Below the pieces are notes generated by a model. That model was not told the origin of the DNA, ran no database searches, and was given only the letters and a program-made list of their open reading frames with translations. This document shows positions 40,572 through 48,593 of a DNA stretch of 64,000 nucleotides, in pieces. The translations under genes and the position numbers were made by a program. The stretch covers positions 1-64,000 of the forward strand of contig ONPG01000009.1 of NCBI GenBank assembly GCA_900319645.1, written 5' to 3'. Within the stretch, counting starts at the first letter, position 1; each line of letters begins with the position of its first letter. Source of the DNA: an uncultured Bacteroidales bacterium (GTDB lineage Bacteria; Bacteroidota; Bacteroidia; Bacteroidales; Paludibacteraceae).

Positions 40572-41747
40572 ATGGAAAGCTCGTCTAACTTCATAGTGCC
40601 GGATGATTTCTCGTCAGAATGGCGTAATATCGTTCTTGTGCAGAGCCATTCGCGCACGATTATCTATACTGCTACGAGGTATGGCAGGCGCTTTGTGCTC
40701 AAAGCTCTTGCGCCCGAAGTTGCCTCTCTGACGGAAAACCGGTTACAACAAGAACAGGAGTTCCAACTCGGCATCCGGCTTGTCCATCCAAACATCGCCG
40801 CCACCTATTCATTGGAAGAAATAGACGGAGTAGGGCGCTGTATCGTGCAGGAATGGATTGACGGAATAACGCTCGGCGAGTGGCTACGCACCAAACCGTC
40901 CAAAGCCGTACGGAAACGGGTGTTCTCACAACTCTTGGATGCCCTCGAATACATCCATAGCCTGCAACTCGTCCACCATGATCTCAAGCCGGATAATATC
41001 CTTATCACCCGGAATGGCGCGAACGTCAAACTGATCGATTTCGGTCTGTCGGCGACGGACGCTACTATCACACCCGTTCCGAACGACCCGCGCAAAGACA
41101 TTGAGGCCCTGCAACGCCTCTTCCCGGACATCTGTCCCAAAGGACATTTTGCCAACATATCCGCCTTGCGCAAAGTCCTCAACCGCCGTAACAGACTCAT
41201 GTTCCTCTTGCCCGTACTCCTGTCCGCTCTTCTGTTGGCAGCGGCTGCCGCGCTTCTCTATATTTCCTGGCAAGAACGCCAGTCCGAGCAGCTGCGTATT
41301 GATGAACTGAACGCGCAAATAGCCGCTTATGAAGAACGTGAACGTGCGCAACAGGAAATGCAGCAGCGTATTGATGAGATGAGTGCACAGATAGAGGCTT
41401 ATGAAGAACAAGAACGTGAACAATTAAAGGAGAAAAAACGGTATGAAGCTATGTGTGCACAAGTGGACTTTTATATCGCACAAGAGCGTGAGCAATTATT
41501 AGAGATAGTTAATCGCCGCCAGTCCTATGAAGAAGAAATACTGGCTCACGAAAAGGATGCGTATGATAATGATCGCGTTACGGATTCTTTTGAAAAGAAG
41601 CGGGATTCGCTACTCAATTTGTACGACGAATCAGATCCGCTTCGGGAGCAGTTCTGGCAGAGGTGGGAACGTTTAGAAAAAGTTATGTATAAAGAAGTTT
41701 CTCATTATGCATGGCATCGTCCTCGTTTGAAAAAAAATCAAAAATGA
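40572..41747 (+). CDS. Membrane-anchored compact Ser/Thr protein kinase
   Basis: This 391-residue protein is a Hanks-type kinase at residues ~18-205, followed by one membrane helix (~210-233) and a long periplasmic coiled coil (~234-320, two LNAQIAAYEERER / MSAQIEAYEEQER units) and tail. Key residues: Lys44 (RFVLKAL), HHDLKPDN (135-142) with Asp137 and Asn142, and DFG at 156-158. It departs from the norm in having no glycine-rich loop and HHD in place of HRD. The activation loop is so short that KDIEALQRLFP (subdomain IX) begins only ~17 residues after DFG, and there is no APE motif. Catalysis is likely but not certain. Confidence 0.85.
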   Translation: MESSSNFIVPDDFSSEWRNIVLVQSHSRTIIYTATRYGRRFVLKALAPEVASLTENRLQQEQEFQLGIRLVHPNIAATYSLEEIDGVGRCIVQEWIDGITLGEWLRTKPSKAVRKRVFSQLLDALEYIHSLQLVHHDLKPDNILITRNGANVKLIDFGLSATDATITPVPNDPRKDIEALQRLFPDICPKGHFANISALRKVLNRRNRLMFLLPVLLSALLLAAAAALLYISWQERQSEQLRIDELNAQIAAYEERERAQQEMQQRIDEMSAQIEAYEEQEREQLKEKKRYEAMCAQVDFYIAQEREQLLEIVNRRQSYEEEILAHEKDAYDNDRVTDSFEKKRDSLLNLYDESDPLREQFWQRWERLEKVMYKEVSHYAWHRPRLKKNQK

Positions 41748-42157
41748 TAAAATAAATCATCTACCCTGACGAAAAACCGTTTCTTCGTGCAAAAATAAAC
41801 TAAAAAGGAGGTGAATCAGCTGACAGCAAGTTTACCCCTAAAGGTATGTTCGCCTCATAGCAACGTATATGGGGCACAGAACGAAATGTACATCCTTGAT
41901 TTTGGAAAAGAGCTGTAAAATGAGGGAGTTACTGGAATGCGATTAAAAAAACGAATTGTGCATTTGCTTGGCATTAGGTTTACATTCGGTTTACATTTTG
42001 AGGGGTTGGTGCCCCTTTTATTGTGCATAAACTTTACATTTGCTTGGTATTGACTTGGCATCGGTTGGCAGGCGCGTTCATAAGATGGTCAAAAGCGCCG
42101 CCGATAAACGCCGCTCAGGACGGTCATCAGACGCGCCCGTGCAAACCTATTAAAAGC
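41748..42157. other. Intergenic region after the kinase
   Basis: Contains AGGAGG then a 35-codon GTG frame (41811-41918), probably not a gene. It also holds a terminator GAGGGG-ttggtg-CCCCTTTTATT (~42000-42022) and GCTTGGCATT/TTTACATT words (41965-42065). 42060-42150 is suddenly GC-rich, possibly the eroded 5' part of the duplicated gene. Confidence 0.5.
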
Positions 42158-42499
42158 ACGCGCACGGACATTGAGAGTGACGCTTTTGAGGGCGAAGGCA
42201 TCCATATAGACGACCTGCAAAAAGGCGACAGGGTAGAGGTGACGTGGCTGCCTAACCGCCGGTGTGTCTTCCGTTATGAAGGCGAAGCGCATTTCCTTGT
42301 CCTCGAATCCGAAAACGCCAAACTCCATGTCGGCGACTCATTCGACACCGCCTGTTTTCTCATCGGTCAACCGATGTATCTGGATAATATACAACGAGAC
42401 GTAGCATCAACCACACAGGATGGTTTTTCTTACGTCGCCGGCTCAAAGCATGGTCTGCACACCGTCCGCAAATTGTCTTTAATTGTTGATAATTGTTGA
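42158..42499 (+). pseudogene. Truncated second copy of the 39989 gene (C-terminal domain only)
   Basis: From ACGCGCACGGACATTGAGAG onward this copy closely matches 40250-40560 in DNA and protein (RTDIES.AFEGEGIHIDDLQ through YVAGSKHGLHTVRKL). The HTH-like half is missing and the DNA before 42158 does not match. The frame is open from an ATG at 42023, so a short protein could be made, but the front part reads as noise. The end differs: the stop is replaced by SLIVDNC. No kinase gene follows. This looks like a recent partial duplication left after deletion. Confidence 0.8.
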
Positions 42500-42573
42500 C
42501 TTAAAAAATTTGTGTCCTTTGTGCCCCATCAAAATCCGTTTCGTCCATTTTGCCGGATACCATCCGGCCATCT

Positions 42574-42593
42574 ATCCGCCAAGTTTGGCGGAT
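42574..42593 (+). repeat. 20-bp palindrome, copy 3 (ATCCGCCAagttTGGCGGAT) with T-run
   Basis: Followed by TTTTCCTTTTTC, so this copy can act as a terminator. A smaller hairpin GCCGGAT-acc-ATCCGGC precedes it (42552-42568). Confidence 0.8.
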
Positions 42594-42626
42594 TTTTCCT
42601 TTTTCTCACTTTCTCCGTTCAAAACA

Positions 42627-42658
42627 TTTGCATATTCCAAAATTTTTTTGTACCTTTG
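42627..42658 (+). promoter_or_regulatory. Promoter of the 42665 leader RNA
   Basis: TTTGCATATTCC at 42627 and TACCTTTG at 42651-42658, 20 nt apart. Confidence 0.88.
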
Positions 42659-42664
42659 CACCCG

Positions 42665-42786
42665 CAAATCCCTGCATCGACCAATTTTGGTCGATTCTCA
42701 CATTTCATCGACCAATTTTGGTCGATTATCACGCCAAATAGGGTAGAGCACCCATTCACCTCCTCGGACGCAAACCGAGTTTTTTT
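42665..42786 (+). ncRNA. Short leader RNA/attenuator candidate with two identical hairpins and an early terminator
   Basis: The first ~40 nt match the start of the RNA at 33630 (TTTGCAC-CGCAAA, then GACCAA-TTTGGTC). ATCGACCAATTTTGGTCGAT occurs twice (42676-42695, 42707-42726). At 42763-42786 CTCGG-acgcaaa-CCGAG is followed by seven T, an intrinsic terminator well before the next ORF. So either a ~120-nt small RNA or a leader that controls read-through into 42966 is made. Confidence 0.55.
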
Positions 42787-42807
42787 CGACACTTTTAGCC
42801 TCTAAAA

Positions 42808-42845
42808 GGGGGTGATAAGGGGGTGATTACGGGGTGATAAGGGGG
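42808..42845 (+). other. G-quadruplex motif
   Basis: Four G-runs (5, 5, 4 and 5) are separated by TGATAA, TGATTAC and TGATAA on the sense strand, between the leader terminator and the 42966 gene. Confidence 0.75.
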
Positions 42846-42965
42846 AGATTAGGAGGATATTCAGCCGAGAGCAACGGGAGGATGAACCAAGCAAAGAAAG
42901 CTTATCTGACATTCTGTCAGAACGACAGAAATATAAATAAATTACTGCAAAAAACATGCCGAAAT

Positions 42966-43463
42966 ATGTCTAAAATCAAGTTTTACGCTCCTGTTCATGA
43001 AATGAACGGAGAGTTTGAAAAAGGAAGCGGAATCATCATGCGAAAGAAAAAATTCCGCGCACCCAACGGAGCTGTTCTCAAAGAAGGCGTCCAGGAGTCC
43101 TACAAGATCGTCAACCCGCGCGATTTTACCAAGAATCCGCAGAAAGACAGAGAGTTAGCCAATACGCTGATCTTCGCCGAAACCAAACATCGGTCCTCTG
43201 AAATCATCCGTTCCGAGAGATATTCTGACGAAGAAATGGCGGCGATGACGCCCGAAGAACGCGCTCGTGTTCTGGAACTCAGGCAACAACTTGAGCAGTT
43301 CCGAAACCGTTTCTACGCACAGTTCAAAAATCCGGATCCCGAAGCGCCGTTCGAGAAATCGTTACGCCCGGGAGCTTCCAAACTCAAACGCAAGCAATAC
43401 GCCAAACTCGACAATTTCATTCAGGCGATCATTCGTCAGCAACTGACAAACGCCCAACCATAA
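42966..43463 (+). CDS. Conserved Bacteroidetes hypothetical protein
   Basis: This 165-residue protein starts at 42966 (MSKIKFYAPVHEMNGEFEKG), which matches the usual N-terminus of a family I recognise as widespread but uncharacterised in Bacteroidales (YAPVHEM, FRAPNGAVLKEGVQESY, NPRDFTKNPQKDRELA, YAKLDNFIQAIIRQQL). The longer frame from 42834 runs through the G-rich motif and is rejected. It is basic, soluble and without catalytic motifs; a nucleic-acid-associated or structural role is possible. It is followed by a hairpin (43471-43518) and the lon promoter. Confidence 0.72.
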   Translation: MSKIKFYAPVHEMNGEFEKGSGIIMRKKKFRAPNGAVLKEGVQESYKIVNPRDFTKNPQKDRELANTLIFAETKHRSSEIIRSERYSDEEMAAMTPEERARVLELRQQLEQFRNRFYAQFKNPDPEAPFEKSLRPGASKLKRKQYAKLDNFIQAIIRQQLTNAQP

Positions 43464-43530
43464 ACGTGTATGGAATGGCGGTCTGCCAAACTGGCAGAAA
43501 AAACGCTCATTCCATCTGCCAAATCCCTCA

Positions 43531-43564
43531 TTTGTAGAACATTCGTTTTTTGGTATTATTTTTG
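43531..43564 (+). promoter_or_regulatory. Probable lon promoter
   Basis: TTTG at 43531 and TATTTTTG at 43557-43564, 22 nt apart, looser than the other promoters. The leader is about 80 nt. No heat-shock-specific element was recognised. Confidence 0.55.
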
Positions 43565-43652
43565 TAACTACCAATAAAAAATCAAATAACGAAATGAACC
43601 TAATCGTGGTTATGTAAAATAGCATATTGCAATAACTCCTATTTATAATATA

Positions 43653-46031
43653 ATGGCAAAGAAAATCGAAGATATAGAAGAAGTGAAGCAATACGAGGTA
43701 TTGCCTATCCGTAACACCGTGCTCTTTCCAGGAGTCTTGATGCCGGTGGCTGTCTCGCGCAAGTCAAGTCTCAAACTGGTCAAGGCGGCGCACCGTGCTA
43801 AAAATCAGATTGTCGTCCTTACTCAGCGCGACAGTTCGGTCTCAGATCCGGAACCATCCGACCTCTATTCGCTCGGAACGCTTGCGCGGGTTCTGCAGAT
43901 TGTGCCGGTTCCCGAACTCGGATCCGGAGAACATGTCATGGCCATTTTGGAAGGCGTCAAACGTATTCAAGCTACTGATTTCCAAATTGATGATGACGGC
44001 AAGATATATGCCGAAGTGCAATCGCTGGAAGAAGAAATGCCGCTCAAAAACGACAAGCAGTTTACTGCTACCCACGATTCCATCCGCGAACTCATCCAGC
44101 GTATCCTCAACCACCGCGAGAACCCGCCGGTTGACTTGCAGATGACCCTGCGGTCGATCAATAACGGACCTACCCTAATCAACTATATTTGTGCTACTTA
44201 CGACAATCTTTCGATGGAGAAAAAGATCGACTTGCTCTTCATCGACTCTTTGGCGGAAAGAGCTACGGCCCTCTTGGCGATCCTCGAGAAGGACAACGAA
44301 ATGCTGAATATCAAAGCCGATATACGCAAGCGTACGCATGAGGCGATGGACAAACAGCAACGTGAGTATTTCCTCCAGCAGGAAATCGAAACCATCAAAC
44401 AGGATCTGGGAGACACGGGAGCAGAGACCATCAAAGAACTGCGTGAGCGTGCGGAGAAAAAACTATGGCCCGAATCGGTAGAGAAAGTCTTTGAGAAAGA
44501 GTTGCTCAAACTGGAGCGGATGACGACCCATTCGCCCGACTACTCCACCCAACTGACCTATCTCGAGACCATGCTTGAACTGCCTTGGAACATCTATTCC
44601 GAGGATAATTTCGACATGCAGCACGCCCAGGAAATCCTGAACCGCGACCACTATGGATTGGATAAAGTGAAGTCCCGTATTGTCGAATACCTGGCGGTAC
44701 AGCGCCAACTCAGCCTTCGCAGCGAAAAAGACAAAAAAGAACACCCCGTCAAGTCGCCTATTCTCTGTCTCTACGGACCTCCGGGCGTCGGCAAAACGAG
44801 TCTCGGAAAGAGCGTGGCGGAAGCGCTGGGACGCAAGTACGCCCGTGTCTCGCTTGGAGGATTGCACGATGAAGCAGAGATACGAGGCCACCGCCGTACA
44901 TACATTGGAGCACTGCCCGGACGCATCATCGACAGTATTAAGAAATGCGGAACCTCCAACCCGGTCTTCGTCCTCGACGAGATAGACAAAATCGGAGCGG
45001 ACTACAAGGGCGATCCTACTTCTGCCCTTCTCGAAGTGCTTGACCCTGAGCAGAATAGCACTTTCCACGACAATTTCCTGGATGTGGATTACGACTTGAG
45101 TCGTGTGCTCTTTATCGCTACGGCGAACACGCTGGACACGATCCCGAGACCGCTGCTCGACCGAATGGAGCTCATCGAAATGACCGGTTATCTGCAGGAA
45201 GAGAAAGAGGAAATTGCCAAACGTCACTTGATTCCCAAAGAACTGGCGAACCACGGACTCAAGCCCTCGCAACTCAAACTGAAGAAGGAAATCCTCGCGC
45301 ATATTATTGATGATTACACGCGCGAGTCCGGAGTGCGTTCGCTGGAGCGACAGATTGCTACCATATGCCGCAAGATTGATACCAAACTGGCTCTCGGCGA
45401 GGAATACAACGTATCCGTGACGCTCGATGACCTGCGCTCTTATCTCGGACAAGCACGTTTCAGCCGCGACAGTTGGGAAACCAACAAATACGTCGGAGTC
45501 GTCACCGGCTTGGCTTGGACTCAAGTGGGAGGCGAGATCCTCTTTATCGAGACCAGCCTCAGTCAAAGCAAATCGCCTTCCCTGACCTTGACCGGTAATC
45601 TTGGCGATGTGATGAAGGAATCAGCTACGCTTGCTTTAGGCTACGTCAAGGCGCACGCCAAGCAGTTCGGCATCAAACCAGACGTCTTTGAGAAAACCGC
45701 CGTACATATTCACGTGCCGGAAGGAGCTATTCCTAAAGATGGTCCGAGTGCAGGTATCACCATGACTACAGCCTTGGTGAGTGCGTTCACAGGAAGGCTT
45801 GTCAAACCGCGTATCGCTATGACCGGTGAGATGACACTCCGTGGAAAAGTGTTGCCGATAGGCGGAGTAAAAGAAAAACTGCTTGCCGCCAAACGGGCTG
45901 GAATAACGGATATAATCCTATGCGAAGACAACCGCAAGGACGTAGTGGAAATTCCTGAGATCTACCTCAAAGGTCTGCAATTCCACTTCGTGCACGACAT
46001 CAGCGAAGTAATCAAAGAAGCGCTCCAATAA
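43653..46031 (+). CDS. lon: Lon protease (endopeptidase La)
   Basis: This 792-residue ATP-dependent protease degrades misfolded and regulatory proteins in the cytoplasm. The LAN substrate-binding domain begins YEVLPIRNTVLFPGVLMPVA. The AAA+ module has Walker A GPPGVGKTS (~374) and Walker B VFVLDEIDKIG. The proteolytic dyad is Ser699 in PKDGPSAG and Lys742 in GGVKEKL, 43 residues apart as in E. coli. The stop codon lies in the loop of a perfect 12-bp hairpin. Confidence 0.97.
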   Translation: MAKKIEDIEEVKQYEVLPIRNTVLFPGVLMPVAVSRKSSLKLVKAAHRAKNQIVVLTQRDSSVSDPEPSDLYSLGTLARVLQIVPVPELGSGEHVMAILEGVKRIQATDFQIDDDGKIYAEVQSLEEEMPLKNDKQFTATHDSIRELIQRILNHRENPPVDLQMTLRSINNGPTLINYICATYDNLSMEKKIDLLFIDSLAERATALLAILEKDNEMLNIKADIRKRTHEAMDKQQREYFLQQEIETIKQDLGDTGAETIKELRERAEKKLWPESVEKVFEKELLKLERMTTHSPDYSTQLTYLETMLELPWNIYSEDNFDMQHAQEILNRDHYGLDKVKSRIVEYLAVQRQLSLRSEKDKKEHPVKSPILCLYGPPGVGKTSLGKSVAEALGRKYARVSLGGLHDEAEIRGHRRTYIGALPGRIIDSIKKCGTSNPVFVLDEIDKIGADYKGDPTSALLEVLDPEQNSTFHDNFLDVDYDLSRVLFIATANTLDTIPRPLLDRMELIEMTGYLQEEKEEIAKRHLIPKELANHGLKPSQLKLKKEILAHIIDDYTRESGVRSLERQIATICRKIDTKLALGEEYNVSVTLDDLRSYLGQARFSRDSWETNKYVGVVTGLAWTQVGGEILFIETSLSQSKSPSLTLTGNLGDVMKESATLALGYVKAHAKQFGIKPDVFEKTAVHIHVPEGAIPKDGPSAGITMTTALVSAFTGRLVKPRIAMTGEMTLRGKVLPIGGVKEKLLAAKRAGITDIILCEDNRKDVVEIPEIYLKGLQFHFVHDISEVIKEALQ

Positions 46032-46043
46032 GAGCGCTTCTTT
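46014..46043 (+). terminator. lon terminator overlapping the stop codon
   Basis: AAAGAAGCGCTC-caataa-GAGCGCTTCTTT; the TAA (46029-46031) is the end of the loop. The 3' T-run is short (TTT). Confidence 0.8.
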
Positions 46044-46054
46044 GATATTCCTTT

Positions 46055-46135
46055 GTCCATCATCCATTGTCCATCGTCCATTGTCTTTTGTCCATCGTCC
46101 TTTGTCCATTGCCCATCGTCCATCGTCCATCGTCA
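46055..46135. repeat. Tandem TCCATCGTCC/TCCATTGTCC words
   Basis: About ten 7-10-bp words in a row (TCCATCATCC, ATTGTCC, ATCGTCC, TTTGTCC) end in the TGA stop of the convergent XRE gene. Not CRISPR: no constant spacers. Confidence 0.85.
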
Positions 46136-46531
46136 CTTTATCCCTTTAAAATATTCTTCAAACGTATTATCCGAATAATAGACAACTATCTTTGTAATCT
46201 GCTTGGAAGGAGCTGCAACTGTTTGCGGCTCCTCTTTGCGTTGCATGGATGCTAAGCGGGCCGCTTTCGCGTCAGGAGGAAGCTGGTCAAACAACTGCGG
46301 ATCTTCGCCAGGAACCGTGCGCCACATCTCACCACGACCGGCAATCAGCCATTCCGGGCTGAGAGTCGGATATTTCTCTAAAATTCGTTGCATAACGTCC
46401 AAACTTGGTTTGTTACGGCCTGCCATAATGTTACTGATTGTGCCGGGCTGAATACGTATCTGCTCAGCAAACTGCCTTGCTGACAGATTGAGCGTCTGGA
46501 TCAACACTTCTATACGTTCACGTTCATTCAT
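46133..46531 (-). CDS. XRE-family transcriptional regulator
   Basis: This 132-residue protein has a clear helix-turn-helix in residues 1-65 (IEVLIQTLNLSARQFAEQIR, PGTISNIMAGRNKPSLDVMQ, RILEKYPTLSPEWLIAGRGE). This is the Bacteroidetes phage-repressor-like type that ends with SPEWLLxGxGEM. The rest is a flexible Pro/Ala linker and a short C-terminal element (QITKIVVYYSDNTFEEYFKG). DNA targets are unknown. The stop codon overlaps the word array after lon, suggesting the array could extend or erode the C-terminus. Confidence 0.88.
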   Translation of the reverse strand: MNERERIEVLIQTLNLSARQFAEQIRIQPGTISNIMAGRNKPSLDVMQRILEKYPTLSPEWLIAGRGEMWRTVPGEDPQLFDQLPPDAKAARLASMQRKEEPQTVAAPSKQITKIVVYYSDNTFEEYFKGIK

Positions 46532-46602
46532 AGATTCACAAAAAATTAATCGTACACCTTATTCTCATTTGCCGCAAAATATGCGTTTTTCAAATGACGG
46601 TG

Positions 46603-46634
46603 CAAAGTTACAAAAAAATATCGAAATACACAAA
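46603..46634 (-). promoter_or_regulatory. Promoter of the XRE gene
   Basis: Minus strand: TTTGTGTATTTC (from 46634), 20 nt, TAACTTTG (46610-46603). Confidence 0.8.
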
Positions 46635-46639
46635 TCTAT

Positions 46640-47216
46640 ACACAATAATTTTGTGAATTTATTTTCACATATGTATAAATCACGCATTTCACAATGCTGA
46701 AATCTATTTGGTGAACACACGAAACACTTTCTATACGCCTCACCAAACAGTCTTCTAAGTCACATTTCCACCAGAGATGCTCCATGTTATGTTCTTACCC
46801 AACTCTCACAAAGCAACACTACATCAGATAAATATTGCAAACACTTGGGTTTTAGCCAATTAAACAAATATTTACAAATGTATCATGGCTATTCCGGCTA
46901 TTTGAGCCAAAAGTGTGGAACAATACTATAATTGCACTTTAAGTAATTTTATTAACTATTGAAATATAGCAAGTTATATTATTTACTATTAAAATTGAAT
47001 AATGGCTAATAGAGTATAACAGCCTTGAATACCTCTTCCCTACTCTTTCTGTGGAGTTAGAGCCCATAGTTCACAGGATCAGCAAAAGAAGGTCAAAATA
47101 GTTGTGAAAAGCAACCATTTTTATGGGCAGATTATTTCATTTGTGAATGTCAGAAATGACGCTAAATTTTTGCAAAACAGTGTTCACATTTATTGCTCAG
47201 AATTATGAAAAATTTA
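46640..47216. other. AT-rich gap without genes
   Basis: About 580 bp with no convincing ORF, RNA or repeat. It could be decayed sequence; nothing in it resembles an attachment site or insertion sequence. Confidence 0.5.
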
Positions 47217-47248
47217 TTTGCAAATGTAAATTATTTGTAGTACTTTTG
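47217..47248 (+). promoter_or_regulatory. Promoter of the 47280 small gene
   Basis: TTTGCAAATG at 47217 and TACTTTTG at 47241-47248, 20 nt apart. Confidence 0.82.
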
Positions 47249-47279
47249 CACAACTTTTCGGAAGAACAACAAACAGTCG

Positions 47280-47429
47280 ATGACACAGCAACAATGGTAC
47301 ATATGGAAGAATCGCGCAGAACGTTTTGTTTTGCGGATATTCACAGAAGATACAAAAAATACCGGTCCTACGGATGAGGACAGGTATTATTTACACTCCC
47401 ATTGTGGTACCTTTACACGGTTGCATTGA
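47280..47429 (+). CDS. 49-residue protein or small RNA with own promoter and terminator
   Basis: The ATG lies 32 bp after the -7 box, preceded by GGAAGA. The frame encodes a 49-residue, aromatic, charged peptide (start MTQQQWYIWKNRAERF, end HCGTFTRLH). The stop is at the foot of a terminator hairpin. The unit is tight: predicted transcript 47255-47456. No family is recognised. Whether the peptide or the RNA is functional cannot be told; an ATG frame covering nearly the whole transcript favours the peptide. Confidence 0.5.
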   Translation: MTQQQWYIWKNRAERFVLRIFTEDTKNTGPTDEDRYYLHSHCGTFTRLH

Positions 47430-47456
47430 TGTCCTTGCCTTCTTGGCAGGACATTT
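47428..47456. terminator. Terminator after the small gene
   Basis: GATGTCCTTGCC pairs with GGCAGGACATT, followed by TTCATTT on the plus strand. It may also serve the convergent HAD gene. Confidence 0.7.
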
Positions 47457-47460
47457 TCAT

Positions 47461-48201
47461 TTATAATATCTGGAGAAGTTCGCCTATCGAGCGGATTTCA
47501 TAATCGGCTTCGCCGCTTGGCTGTGATTCGTCTGGACGGCGGTTGAAGAAACATGTGCCCCAGCCTGCTGCTTTTGCGCCAAGAATATCAGTCGTCATAC
47601 TGTCGCCTACCATCAGAGACTCATGTGGCAGAACCGGTTCTGAATGGTTTGCACAACTCCTATCTGTATTGGTTTGGTTCACAGCATCCAAAGCGTGGAT
47701 GAAAAAACGAATATCTGGCTTGTCATAACCGATATCCATGGATATAAATGTCGCCTCGAAATAGGACAAGATCCCTGCTCTTTCCAGTCTGCGGCGTTGC
47801 AGATGACCGAAACTGTTGCTGGCAGCAAAAAGCCGGTAACCTTTGTTCCGCAAAGCCTCAAGCGTCTCCTTACTGCCCTCTACCAGCGTGTGGGTCTCGC
47901 CCCAAGCAGCACGAAAAGCGTGCTTGAAAGCCTCGGTACGTTCTTGCAACTCCGCCTCTGTCAGGCCGGCTGCGGTCAGTTCGTTCATGCGGCTGACAAA
48001 CTCCTGTGGATATAGATCCATCACTTCGGCGATGGTGTGCAAACCGTGTTTGGCTTCCGAGAAAAGCCGACCGCTGATGGCAAAGAACACGTCGAAAAGC
48101 TCCGGATGTTCCGGCATAGCCGCTTCATACGCCTCGCGACAGCAAGGTACGTAATCGAGCAATGTGTCGTCAATATCTATGAAAATAGCTTTGTATTTCA
48201 C
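47461..48201 (-). CDS. HAD phosphatase, YjjG-like nucleotidase
   Basis: This 246-residue HAD-superfamily hydrolase has motif I FIDIDDTLLDY (Asp9, Asp11), motif II FAASNS, Lys in YDKPDIRFF, and motif IV MVGDSMTTDILGAKAAGWGT. The helical cap inserted after motif I and the overall length fit the YjjG/TIGR02254 group that dephosphorylates non-canonical pyrimidine nucleotides. The substrate cannot be proven from sequence. The GWGTCFFNRRPDE segment is typical of the group. Confidence 0.88.
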   Translation of the reverse strand: MKYKAIFIDIDDTLLDYVPCCREAYEAAMPEHPELFDVFFAISGRLFSEAKHGLHTIAEVMDLYPQEFVSRMNELTAAGLTEAELQERTEAFKHAFRAAWGETHTLVEGSKETLEALRNKGYRLFAASNSFGHLQRRRLERAGILSYFEATFISMDIGYDKPDIRFFIHALDAVNQTNTDRSCANHSEPVLPHESLMVGDSMTTDILGAKAAGWGTCFFNRRPDESQPSGEADYEIRSIGELLQIL

Positions 48202-48202
48202 G

Positions 48203-48262
48203 TGTCCTGTCAGTTTAGCAATTTAACGGCTAACAATTTAACAGCTTAACAATTTAACAATT
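48203..48262. repeat. AATTTAAC word repeat
   Basis: CAATTTAACGGCTAA, CAATTTAACAGCTTAA and CAATTTAA-C words in a row between the HAD gene and the tRNA terminator. Confidence 0.8.
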
Positions 48263-48271
48263 TAACAAAAA

Positions 48272-48288
48272 AGAGCCTGAAAGGCTCT
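48272..48288 (-). terminator. tRNA-Pro terminator
   Basis: Minus strand: AGAGCCT-ttc-AGGCTCT followed by TTTTTG; 7-bp stem. Confidence 0.85.
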
Positions 48289-48295
48289 CATTTTG

Positions 48296-48370
48296 TCGGG
48301 TAGGCGAGATTCGAACTCACGACCTCCTGCTCCCAAAGCAGGCATTCTAACCGGGCTGAACTACTACCCG
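48296..48370 (-). tRNA. tRNA-Pro (anticodon UGG)
   Basis: Complete 75-nt cloverleaf on the minus strand: acceptor CGGGTAG/CTACCCG, discriminator A, anticodon stem CCTGC/GCAGG with loop TTTGGGA, T arm GTGAG-TTCGAAT-CTCGC. CCA is not encoded. Promoter about 75 bp upstream; terminator immediately downstream. Confidence 0.97.
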
Positions 48371-48444
48371 ATTCCGGTTCTCAATCGCTCCGCTTTTTGG
48401 GTGTCCTAAAGGACTAAAAGCCTCTGATTTGCCGAAATCGGGTG

Positions 48445-48476
48445 CAAAATTACTGCTTTTTTTTGACATATGCAAA
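48445..48476 (-). promoter_or_regulatory. tRNA-Pro promoter
   Basis: Minus strand: TTTGCATATGTC (from 48476), 20 nt, TAATTTTG (48452-48445). Confidence 0.85.
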
Positions 48477-48512
48477 TTTTCTGCTATTTTTTACGAAAAA
48501 AATCTCAAAACT

Positions 48513-48544
48513 CTTGCATATTCCATTTATTTTTACTAATTTTG
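48513..48544 (+). promoter_or_regulatory. Promoter of the AsmA-like gene
   Basis: CTTGCATATTCC at 48513 and TAATTTTG at 48537-48544, 20 nt apart. Confidence 0.85.
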
Positions 48545-48593
48545 CATGCAAAATAAAAACAACTTACTCTTTTTAACCTTAAATGAACCTTTT

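Noticed and set aside
41811-41918. 35-codon GTG frame preceded by AGGAGG
   Set aside because: The ribosome-binding site overlaps the GTG, the peptide has no family and there is no promoter; probably chance in decayed DNA.
42834-42965. N-terminal extension of the 42966 gene
   Set aside because: It starts within the G-rich motif and encodes low-quality sequence; the family N-terminus begins at 42966.
46055-46135. Repeat array resembling a CRISPR at first sight
   Set aside because: Units are 7-10 bp, variable and without unique spacers; no cas genes.
47147-47377. 76-codon plus-strand frame
   Set aside because: Begins upstream of the promoter at 47217 and overlaps the better-supported 47280 frame.
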